Part shown: piece after piece, positions 57,783-64,000 of the stretch
Numbering within the stretch: the first letter of the stretch is position 1
How the letters are laid out: every line of letters starts with the position of its first letter
DNA from: an uncultured Rhodobacterales bacterium
Lineage (GTDB): Bacteria; Pseudomonadota; Alphaproteobacteria; Rhodobacterales; Rhodobacteraceae
Reading direction: 5' to 3'
Assembly: GCA_903845215.1 (NCBI GenBank)
Contig: CAIMWI010000013.1
Span: 1 to 64,000, forward strand
Length of the DNA: 64,000 nt
Notes under the pieces: model-generated
The model's database searches: none
Seen by the model: the letters and a program-made list of their open reading frames with translations, nothing else
Told to the model about the DNA's origin: nothing
Position numbers and translations under genes: made by a program

Positions 57783-58400
57783 ATGGATATGCCCCGCGAT
57801 ACGTTGGACGTGCTTTCAGACGAGACGCTTTTGGTGCTTTACGCCAATGGCGATCCGGCGGCAGCGCGTTTGTTGACAGCGCGCTTGGCACCGCGCGTTT
57901 TGGGCTATGCCACCCGCCTTCTGGCCGACCGCGCTGAGGCCGAAGATATCACACAAGAAGCGATGCTGCGCCTGTGGAAAATTGCCCCGCAGTGGCGCAA
58001 CGGCGAGGCGCAGATTTCCACCTGGCTTTACCGCGTGGTGACAAACCTTTGTACCGATTCAAGGCGGGCGCGGGGTAAGCGGCCCGTCGTTTCGCTGGAC
58101 GATGCGCCCGAAGTGGCTGGCGGCACAGGCTCGGCCGTATCCAGCCTGATGCAGGCCGATCGGATGACAGCCCTACACGCCGCACTCGGCCAATTGCCCG
58201 ACCGCCAGCGCCAAGCCGTGGTGTTGCGCCATATCGAGGGGCTGGCCAATCCCGAGATTGCCCAGATTATGGATTTGGGCATCGAAGCCGTGGAAAGCCT
58301 GACCGCGCGGGGCAAACGCGCCTTGGCTGCAATTTTGGCAGGACGTAAGGCAGACTTGGGCTATGATGATGACGCCGATGAAAGTGAGGCTGTGGGATGA
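57783..58400 (+). CDS. ECF-type RNA polymerase sigma factor
   Basis: 205 residues with sigma region 2 (VLGYATRLLADRAEAEDITQ, then STWLYRVVTNLCTD, about 40-100) and sigma region 4 (LPDRQRQAVVLRHIEGLANPE, about 137-180). There is no region 1.1 or 3, so it belongs to the extracytoplasmic function class. ATG 57783 follows AAAAGG. The next gene overlaps by 4 nt (ATGA) and encodes a small membrane protein that is probably its anti-sigma factor. Confidence 0.9.
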   Translation: MDMPRDTLDVLSDETLLVLYANGDPAAARLLTARLAPRVLGYATRLLADRAEAEDITQEAMLRLWKIAPQWRNGEAQISTWLYRVVTNLCTDSRRARGKRPVVSLDDAPEVAGGTGSAVSSLMQADRMTALHAALGQLPDRQRQAVVLRHIEGLANPEIAQIMDLGIEAVESLTARGKRALAAILAGRKADLGYDDDADESEAVG

Positions 58401-58762
58401 ACGATGACATGGATCTTGACGACTGGCTGGCCAAGGCCGCGGCGACGCCTGTCGTGCCCTCTGCGGTGCTGACCGCGCGGATTTTGGCAGATGCTGACGC
58501 CTTGCAGCCAAACCGGCCGGCGCAAGTCGCACAGGTTCGCCCGCGCCGTGGCGTCATGGCTTGGCTTGTCGACCTTGTCGAAGGCTTGGGCGGTGGGCGT
58601 GCTGTGGCGGGCTTGTCGCTCGCCGGGGTGGCTGGTGTGTTTTTGGGGGTGGCTGACCCAAGCGCGCTGAACTCTTTGGCAGGGCTGATTGCCGCCGATC
58701 TGACGGTTGTTGAGCAGATGGATCTGCTTCCCGCCACCGATATCCTTTGGACGGAGAATTAA
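58397..58762 (+). CDS. Probable anti-sigma factor, small membrane protein
   Basis: 121 residues: a soluble N-terminal part of about 60 residues (starting MNDDMDLDDWLAKAAATPVV), one membrane helix at about 66-86 (GRAVAGLSLAGVAGVFLGVA), and a short periplasmic tail. It lacks the zinc anti-sigma Cys/His motif. The function is inferred from the 4-nt overlap with the sigma-factor gene and the topology. No named family was recognised. Confidence 0.6.
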   Translation: MNDDMDLDDWLAKAAATPVVPSAVLTARILADADALQPNRPAQVAQVRPRRGVMAWLVDLVEGLGGGRAVAGLSLAGVAGVFLGVADPSALNSLAGLIAADLTVVEQMDLLPATDILWTEN

Positions 58763-58763
58763 G

Positions 58764-59267
58764 ATGACCCAATCGCCCGATACGCCGCTGTCATCTGCAA
58801 AGCCCAAGTCCCTGCGCTGGGTCTTGGTTGCTTCGCTTGCGCTTAACTTCGCGGTGGGGGGGGTGATGCTTGGGTCTTTTCTTCGGGGCGGGCCAGAGGG
58901 GCGCGATATGGCGCGTGATATGGGCTTTGGCCCTTATGATGCCGCTTTGCTTGCGCAAGACCGCGATGCGTTGCGGGCGGCCTTGCGGACAAAATCTCGC
59001 GATCTTAGATCCAACCGCGCCATGGCAGGGGCGGATCTGGTGGCCGTTGTCAACAGTTTGCGCGCCACGCCGTTTGATCCAGCGGCCTTAGATGCTGCGA
59101 TGACGGCGCAGCAAGATCATCTGGCCGAACGGATGAAATTAGGCACCGATGCCATGCATGCGTTTTTGACCAGCCTCACCCCGCAAGAGCGGTTGGCCTT
59201 TGCCGATCGCTTGGAAGATCGGCTGCTGCATGGCCCGAAAGATCGGCCAGAACCGCCCAAGCCGTAA
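58764..59267 (+). CDS. Periplasmic heavy-metal-sensor-like protein (CnrX/CpxP-type)
   Basis: 167 residues: an N-terminal membrane anchor (about 19-39) and a helical periplasmic domain like the heavy-metal resistance (metal sensor) family, with DRDALRAALRTKSRDLRSNRA in part and HAFLTSLTPQERLAFADRLEDRL. In CnrX-type systems such proteins bind metal and release the anti-sigma factor. It starts 1 bp after the anti-sigma-like gene, so the three genes form one operon. The metal specificity is unknown; no clear His/Met metal site is seen. Confidence 0.78.
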   Translation: MTQSPDTPLSSAKPKSLRWVLVASLALNFAVGGVMLGSFLRGGPEGRDMARDMGFGPYDAALLAQDRDALRAALRTKSRDLRSNRAMAGADLVAVVNSLRATPFDPAALDAAMTAQQDHLAERMKLGTDAMHAFLTSLTPQERLAFADRLEDRLLHGPKDRPEPPKP

Positions 59268-59277
59268 CACCTGCCCT

Positions 59278-60648
59278 TTAAGCCGCGCGGCGCACAATGG
59301 TGACTTGATTGCGGCCATGCGCCTTGGAATGCATCAAGGCCCGATCAGCCTGTGCGACCAGATCGCTGGCCTGAACCGGATCATCCAAGCTGCCGCCGCC
59401 TGTGGTCATGCCGATGGAAATGGTCACATCCACCTGCGTCCCATCGGCCAGGGCCACGGCGCAGCCATCCACCGCGCGGCAAAGGCCCTCGGCCACTTTT
59501 TGTGCATCCGCTAAGGGCGTGGCGGGCAAGGCAATCAAGAACTCTTCCCCGCCGATCCGCGCAATCAGGTCCAAGGGGCGCAGGCAATGGTTCAGGCGTC
59601 GGGCCACTTCCACCAAGACGCCGTCACCTGCAGCATGGCCCCAACGGTCGTTGACCGATTTGAACCGATCAATATCCACCACAAGAACTGCAAACTCGTT
59701 GACGCTGACAGCCGCGCGGTCAGCGATCGCGGCCAATTGCGCCAGGCCATAGCGGCGGTTGTGCAGGCCCGTCAAAGGGTCATAAACCGCCATGCGCAGC
59801 CCATCCTCGACCGAGGCGCGCAGGCGATCGCCGTCGCGCTTGCGCGCGACCAAACGGTGCAGGCGCAGCGCCAATTCCGCCACGGACATGGTTTCATCCA
59901 CCACTTCATGTGCGCCAAGGTCAAAGGCTGTGGCTGACAGGCCCGCCGCTGGCTCTGGCACCCAGATGCAAAAAGACGCGGTGCGCGTGCTGTTGCGTGA
60001 CAAAAGCTCTGACATCACGCGCAAACCACCGCCGAGCCCGCCCAGATCGGCGTGCAGCAAATAGACATCGGCGGCAGAACCGGCGGGGTTTGTATGCACA
60101 TCTTCTGGGGCCATGATGACAAAACGGTCTTGCCCCATCGCGGACAGGTCACGCCGCAGGCGCAGCGCCTTGTCGGCTTGGGGCAGAACTAAGGCAATCT
60201 GGCCGGGCAGTGCGAAAGGCTGCGCCGGTTCGGCCAATCCTAATAGGCCCAAGCCATGCCCCGCAGCGCCGCCCAACCCCGCCAAAGCCTGCCGCATCCG
60301 CATGACAGCCCGCAACCGCGCCTGCAGGGTTTGGTCTTCAATCGGGCGGGTCAGAAAATCTTCCGCACCCGCGCGCAAAGCTTGCAGCCTGAAGCTGGCT
60401 TGCGCCTGTGGGGCCACCACAATCACCGGAATGCGGCGCGTTTGTGGATGTGCCTTTAGGGCCTTCAGCGTCTGCATCCCCAAGGTGAAGTTCAGCAAAA
60501 TGATATCGGGCCGCTCAACCACGGCCAAGCGCAGCGCCACCTCGCCATCGGTGGTGGCGGTGGTTTGATATCCGGCTGCCGTAAGTTTGACCTTGAAGAC
60601 GATGCGGTTTGACGACACATCATCAACGATAAGGATTTTGCCGATCAT
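59278..60648 (-). CDS. PleD-like response regulator diguanylate cyclase with degenerate receiver
   Basis: 456 residues: receiver 1 (about 1-120), a degenerate second receiver-like region (about 150-270), and a GGDEF domain (about 290-450). The active site GGEEF (366-370) and the inhibitory I-site RxxD (Arg357-Asp360, correctly spaced) are intact, so it should make cyclic-di-GMP with product inhibition. In receiver 1 the phosphoacceptor is Asn53 (LLNFTLG) and the conserved Lys is Arg101 (FLTRP), so phosphorylation is unlikely. It is convergent with the metal-sensor gene, with 10 bp between stops. Confidence 0.9.
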   Translation of the reverse strand: MIGKILIVDDVSSNRIVFKVKLTAAGYQTTATTDGEVALRLAVVERPDIILLNFTLGMQTLKALKAHPQTRRIPVIVVAPQAQASFRLQALRAGAEDFLTRPIEDQTLQARLRAVMRMRQALAGLGGAAGHGLGLLGLAEPAQPFALPGQIALVLPQADKALRLRRDLSAMGQDRFVIMAPEDVHTNPAGSAADVYLLHADLGGLGGGLRVMSELLSRNSTRTASFCIWVPEPAAGLSATAFDLGAHEVVDETMSVAELALRLHRLVARKRDGDRLRASVEDGLRMAVYDPLTGLHNRRYGLAQLAAIADRAAVSVNEFAVLVVDIDRFKSVNDRWGHAAGDGVLVEVARRLNHCLRPLDLIARIGGEEFLIALPATPLADAQKVAEGLCRAVDGCAVALADGTQVDVTISIGMTTGGGSLDDPVQASDLVAQADRALMHSKAHGRNQVTIVRRAA

Positions 60649-60754
60649 CTAAAGTAGACCCAATTGCTGACTGCTTGCCTGTCATTCTTGGCGTCAAATC
60701 GTTAAGAAATCCTTTCCACCGCCTTGACCAAATCCGGAAAGTTTGAGGGAACCT

Positions 60755-61060
60755 GTGCATAACCCTAAGGATAACAGCAAAATCGGGCAAGAAATGGCCG
60801 AAACCATTGCAGCGCAGGCCTTAGCTTGGCTGGCGGGTGACCCAGAAAATCTTAACGGATTTCTGGCCCTGAGTGGCCTATCGCCGCGCGAATTGATGGA
60901 TCAAGCCGCCGAGCCGCGCACCTTGGGTGCTGTCTTGGACTTTATTCTTACCGACGACCGCTTGGTGATAGGCTTTTGCGATGCGGCCTCTTTGGCCTAT
61001 ACGGTGCCGCAAAGGGCGCGGGCCTCTTTGCCCGGTGGCGAGATTTATCATTGGACCTGA
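60755..61060 (+). CDS. DUF3572 family protein
   Basis: 101-residue cytoplasmic protein of the alphaproteobacterial DUF3572 family, recognised by AAQALAWLAGDPENLNGFLA, LGAVLDFILTDDRLVIGFCD and the C-terminal LPGGEIYHWT. Start GTG 60755 has GAGGG 5 nt upstream; ATG 60794 is an alternative. The HAD gene follows after 4 bp. Function unknown. Confidence 0.85.
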   Translation: MHNPKDNSKIGQEMAETIAAQALAWLAGDPENLNGFLALSGLSPRELMDQAAEPRTLGAVLDFILTDDRLVIGFCDAASLAYTVPQRARASLPGGEIYHWT

Positions 61061-61064
61061 CAGA

Positions 61065-61754
61065 ATGATCAAAGCGGTTATCTTCGACAAGGACGGCACC
61101 CTGTTTGACTTTCGGCAAAGCTGGGGGGCTTGGACCTTGGCGCTGCTGGACCGGCTTGCTCCGGTGACGCGGGGCGATTTGGGGCAAGTTTTGGGATTTG
61201 ATCCGGTGGGGTTTTCCTTTGCCCGCGACAGTGCCATCATCGCCCATACCAGCTTTGAAATCGCCGACTTGATCCTGCCGCATCTGGACGGTGTTTCCAT
61301 GCCGACGCTGTTGCAGATCATGAACGACCTTGGCACCTCGGCCCCGATGGTGCCAGCGGTGGACCTGCCTTTGGTGCTGGCAGGCCTTAAGGCCAAAGGC
61401 TTGGCGCTGGGCTTGGCCACCAATGACACCGAAGGGCCGGCCCGCGCCCATCTGGGCGGGGCAGGGGTGACGCATCTGTTCGATTTTGTCGCGGGCTGCG
61501 ATTCGGGATTTGGTGGCAAACCGGAGCCGGGGCAGTTGTTGGCCTTTGCCGCGCATATCCAACTTGCCCCCGCCCAGATCGCCATGGTGGGTGACAGCTT
61601 GCACGATCTAGAGGCGGCGCGCCGCGCGGGGATGAAGGCGGTGGGCGTGCTGACAGGCCCTGCCACGCGCGCAGATCTGGCCCCGCAGGCCGATGTGGTC
61701 TTGGCCACAATCGCCGAACTTGGCGCTTGGATTGATGGGTTCAACAGAGCCTGA
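61065..61754 (+). CDS. HAD family phosphatase
   Basis: 229-residue haloacid-dehalogenase-type phosphatase. Motif I FDKDGTLFDF (Asp8 nucleophile, Asp10), motif II GLATND, motif III Lys in FGGKPEPG, and motif IV VGDSLHDLEAARRAG are complete. It resembles phosphoglycolate phosphatases and broad-range sugar-phosphate phosphatases; the substrate is not known. It is cotranscribed with the DUF3572 gene. Confidence 0.88.
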   Translation: MIKAVIFDKDGTLFDFRQSWGAWTLALLDRLAPVTRGDLGQVLGFDPVGFSFARDSAIIAHTSFEIADLILPHLDGVSMPTLLQIMNDLGTSAPMVPAVDLPLVLAGLKAKGLALGLATNDTEGPARAHLGGAGVTHLFDFVAGCDSGFGGKPEPGQLLAFAAHIQLAPAQIAMVGDSLHDLEAARRAGMKAVGVLTGPATRADLAPQADVVLATIAELGAWIDGFNRA

Positions 61755-61800
61755 CACGGCCCGCATCCAAAAACGACGCTTTCATGTCGGAAACAAAGTC

Positions 61801-61816
61801 AGCGCCAAGTGGCGCT
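61801..61816. other. Small palindrome before the MttB-family gene
   Basis: AGCGCC-AAGT-GGCGCT, a 6-bp stem followed by TTCC. It may be a weak terminator for the HAD gene or an operator for the MttB-family gene, 62 nt upstream of its start. Confidence 0.35.
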
Positions 61817-61877
61817 TTCCGTCATTCTGTTCCAAGCGAACAACGGGGCGAAATCCCCGCGACAGGAGGGTATCCGC

Positions 61878-63434
61878 ATGACCGAAGAAGCCACCAAGCG
61901 CCGCAGGGCGGGGGGTCGTGCCGGCAACAAGGAACGTGCGGGATCTTCTGTCATTGACCAGATGCCATGGCGCATTCCGGTCAACCCCGATCGCCCGACA
62001 GAGCCTTTGGATGCCGACGGTGTGCAGGCCATTCACCGTGGTGCGATGAAGATTTTGCGCGACATCGGGATTGAATTCCTGAACCCCGATGCCGTGGAAC
62101 ATCTAAAGCGGGCGGGCTGTTTGGTGAACGGCACCAATGTGCGCATGGACGAAGATTTCGTCATGGAAATGCTGGCCCGCGCACCCGAAACCTTCACCAT
62201 CACCCCACGCAATGTGGAGCGTGAGGTGATTATGGGTGGCAAGCATATGTTGTTTGTCAACGTCTCGTCGCCGCCGAATTCTTGGGATATGGAGCGTGGC
62301 AAACGCTCGGGCGATTTTGAAACCTTTAAGGATTTCATGAAGCTCACGCAGTATTTCAACTGCATCCATATTGCGGGCGGCTATCCGGTCGAACCCATCG
62401 ACATCCACCCTTCGGTGCGCCACCTGGATTGTTTGTACGAAAAGCTGACCATCACCGACAAGGTGGTGCATGCCTATTCTCTGGGGGCGGAACGCGTTGA
62501 AGACGTGATGGAAATGGTTCGCCTTGCAGGGGGATTGAGCGAGGAAGAGTTCCAAGCCAAGCCGCGGATGTACACCAATATCAACTCTGTCTCGCCCCTG
62601 AAGCACGACTATCCGATGCTGGACGGCGCGATGCGTCTGGCCAAGCGCGGTCAGCCTGTGGTGATCACGCCCTTTACCTTGGCGGGGGCTATGGCACCGG
62701 TGACGATGGCAGGCGCTGTGACCCTGTCGCTGGCCGAGGCGCTGGCGGCGGTGGCGCTGTTGCAGTTTATTGCCCCGGGCTGTCCGGTGGCGATTGGCAC
62801 CTTTACCTCGAACGTCGATATGAAATCGGGCGCGCCCGCGTTCGGGACGCCGGAATATATGCGCGCCACACAAATGACGGGGCAATTGGTGCGGTTTTAT
62901 AAACTGCCGCTGCGCTCGTCAGGGGTTTGTGCGGCCAATGTGCCCGATGGGCAGGCGATGTGGGAAACGTCAAACAGCCTGTGGGCCTCGGTGCAAAGCG
63001 GCACCAATATGGTGTACCACGCGGCGGGTTGGCTGGAAGGCGGGCTGATTGCCAGCCCCGAAAAGTTCATTATGGACTGCGAAGTGCTGCAAATGATCCA
63101 GCGCTATTTCGAAGCGGCGACTTATGCGACGACCGAAGACGATATTGCGATCGAGGCGATCCGCGATGTGGGGCCTTCGGGCCATTACTTTGGCACGCCG
63201 CACACGCAATCGCGCTATACCACGGCCTTTTACGCGCCCTTCCTTGCCGATTGGCGCAATTACGAGGCGTGGAATATTGACGGCGCGATGTGGACGGCCG
63301 AACGCGCCCATAAGATGTACAAGGCGATCATGGCTGAATTCGTGCCGCCCGACATGAACGGCGATCACCAAGAAGACCTGCGCCGCTTTGTGGCCAAGCG
63401 TAAGCAAGAAGGCGGCGCGCCGACCGATTTTTAA
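61878..63434 (+). CDS. MttB-superfamily methyltransferase, non-pyrrolysine type
   Basis: 518-residue corrinoid-dependent methyltransferase homologue of trimethylamine methyltransferase MttB. The TIM-barrel family body is clear from DADGVQAIHRGAMKILRDIG through AGAVTLSLAEALAAVALLQF to YFGTPHTQSRYTTAFYAPF. There is no in-frame TAG, so pyrrolysine is absent, as in the glycine-betaine methyltransferase branch. The likely substrate is a quaternary amine. No corrinoid protein or MtxA gene is beside it. GGAGGG lies 8 nt before ATG 61878. Confidence 0.88.
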   Translation: MTEEATKRRRAGGRAGNKERAGSSVIDQMPWRIPVNPDRPTEPLDADGVQAIHRGAMKILRDIGIEFLNPDAVEHLKRAGCLVNGTNVRMDEDFVMEMLARAPETFTITPRNVEREVIMGGKHMLFVNVSSPPNSWDMERGKRSGDFETFKDFMKLTQYFNCIHIAGGYPVEPIDIHPSVRHLDCLYEKLTITDKVVHAYSLGAERVEDVMEMVRLAGGLSEEEFQAKPRMYTNINSVSPLKHDYPMLDGAMRLAKRGQPVVITPFTLAGAMAPVTMAGAVTLSLAEALAAVALLQFIAPGCPVAIGTFTSNVDMKSGAPAFGTPEYMRATQMTGQLVRFYKLPLRSSGVCAANVPDGQAMWETSNSLWASVQSGTNMVYHAAGWLEGGLIASPEKFIMDCEVLQMIQRYFEAATYATTEDDIAIEAIRDVGPSGHYFGTPHTQSRYTTAFYAPFLADWRNYEAWNIDGAMWTAERAHKMYKAIMAEFVPPDMNGDHQEDLRRFVAKRKQEGGAPTDF

Positions 63435-63442
63435 GGTTTGGC

Positions 63443-64000
63443 CTATTCGGTATAAAACACCGGATGAGCCTGCGGACTTAAAAATTCTTTTTGCAAAGTG
63501 ATGCGAAGGCCTTCGTGCAGGGATACGGCGGCCACAAAGTCCGTGTCCTTGTGCGACCGTGAGGTGAAGGCGGAATTGCTGGTGAATTTGTGTATACGCA
63601 GGGCGCTGATTGGCAAAGAACGCCCCGTCACCTGTGCAACCGCATCCGCCATATGGCCCAAGGCCATGCCAAGCGCAAAGGGCAGGCGGGGGCCTACGCC
63701 AGAAGCCTTGTGCAGGGTCTGACGCACAAGGCTGACCAATTCCTGCATCGTGAAATCTGGCCCGTCCACATAGTTGAAAAGATGCACGCCTGGCCCAGCC
63801 TTGGCGGCGTGGCGTAAAAAGGCCACAAGATTGTCGATATAGGCTAAGGATTTGCGGTTTTCCCCGCAACCCACCATCACAAATCTTCCCAAGGCAATTT
63901 GGCGAAACAGGTTATAAACATTGCCGCGGTTGCCGGGCCCAAAAACCACGGTGGGCCGGATGATGATCAATGACCGCACCTTTGGGGATTGCGCAGCCCA
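63443..64000 (-). CDS. NAD-dependent epimerase/dehydratase family protein (partial)
   Basis: C-terminal 185 residues; the frame stays open to the window end, so the N-terminus with the Rossmann GxxGxxG lies outside. Family pieces are LIIIRPTVVFGPGNRGNVYNLF, GCGENRKSLAYIDNLVAFL and FNYVDGPDFTMQELVSLV, typical of extended SDR sugar-nucleotide epimerases such as GalE/WcaG types. It probably modifies an NDP-sugar for surface polysaccharide. It is convergent with the MttB-family gene across 8 bp. Confidence 0.85.
   Translation of the reverse strand, partial: WAAQSPKVRSLIIIRPTVVFGPGNRGNVYNLFRQIALGRFVMVGCGENRKSLAYIDNLVAFLRHAAKAGPGVHLFNYVDGPDFTMQELVSLVRQTLHKASGVGPRLPFALGMALGHMADAVAQVTGRSLPISALRIHKFTSNSAFTSRSHKDTDFVAAVSLHEGLRITLQKEFLSPQAHPVFYTE

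Noticed and set aside
61878-63434. Pyrrolysine-containing MttB
   Set aside because: There is no in-frame TAG within the gene, and no pyl genes were seen.

Overview
This window is GC-rich chromosomal DNA from an alphaproteobacterium, most likely a Rhodobacteraceae (Rhodobacter/Paracoccus-type) species. Evidence: a GcrA cell-cycle regulator; the lineage-typical small families UPF0262, DUF1467, DUF2125, DUF3572, DUF1737, DUF6455 and NnrU; hisD-UPF0262-LMW-phosphatase gene order; and the order lpd-MAPEG-sucB-sucA-sucD-x-sucC-...-mdh-...-mesaconyl-CoA hydratase-sdhCDAB, which matches what I remember of Rhodobacter genomes. I saw no rRNA, tRNA, CRISPR, phage or insertion sequence. It reads as core chromosome.

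Layout. 1-8 kb: amidase, UbiH-type hydroxylase, aspS, GNAT, DUF167, nitroreductase, methylmalonyl-CoA epimerase with DUF1467, and a response regulator. 8-22 kb: small conserved proteins, a lone pstS with an 11-bp-phased candidate Pho box, CDGSH protein, rimO, gcrA, SRAP protein, two divergent PfkB sugar kinases, an aldo/keto reductase, a YegD-like Hsp70, rpsD with a strong promoter and long leader, and hisC-tyrC. 22-26 kb: DUF2125, ChaC-like cyclotransferase, and a two-gene MotA/ExbB plus MotB/OmpA-like envelope motor. 26-38 kb (minus strand): mdh, pepT plus a methyltransferase, then sucC-methyltransferase-sucD-sucA-sucB-MAPEG-lpd. 38-46 kb (plus strand): TSUP permease, a decayed CoA-ester lyase, NnrU, DUF1737, mesaconyl-CoA hydratase, and sdhCDAB with two small lipoproteins between sdhA and sdhB. 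46-57 kb: DUF1989, hisD group, GlxA regulator, metG, ImuA-like protein, Tas-like reductase, lipocalin, desaturase, NUDIX, DUF983. 57-61 kb: EF-hand protein, ECF sigma factor, probable anti-sigma factor, periplasmic metal-sensor-like protein, and a PleD-like diguanylate cyclase. 61-64 kb: DUF3572, HAD phosphatase, MttB-family methyltransferase, and a partial epimerase.

How it works together. The centre of the window encodes most of the TCA cycle after 2-oxoglutarate: OGDH E1/E2/E3, succinyl-CoA synthetase, succinate dehydrogenase and malate dehydrogenase. The strongest regulatory signal is a perfect 10-bp palindrome, TGTGATCACA. It occurs twice (21 bp apart) upstream of sucC and once upstream of sdhC, and I found it nowhere else in the window, so one unidentified regulator probably controls both TCA operons. 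Mesaconyl-CoA hydratase and methylmalonyl-CoA epimerase point to an ethylmalonyl-CoA pathway, but the CoA-ester lyase expected beside them survives only as a C-terminal fragment. The best candidates for little-described systems are the envelope motor pair and the EF-hand/ECF sigma/metal-sensor cluster.
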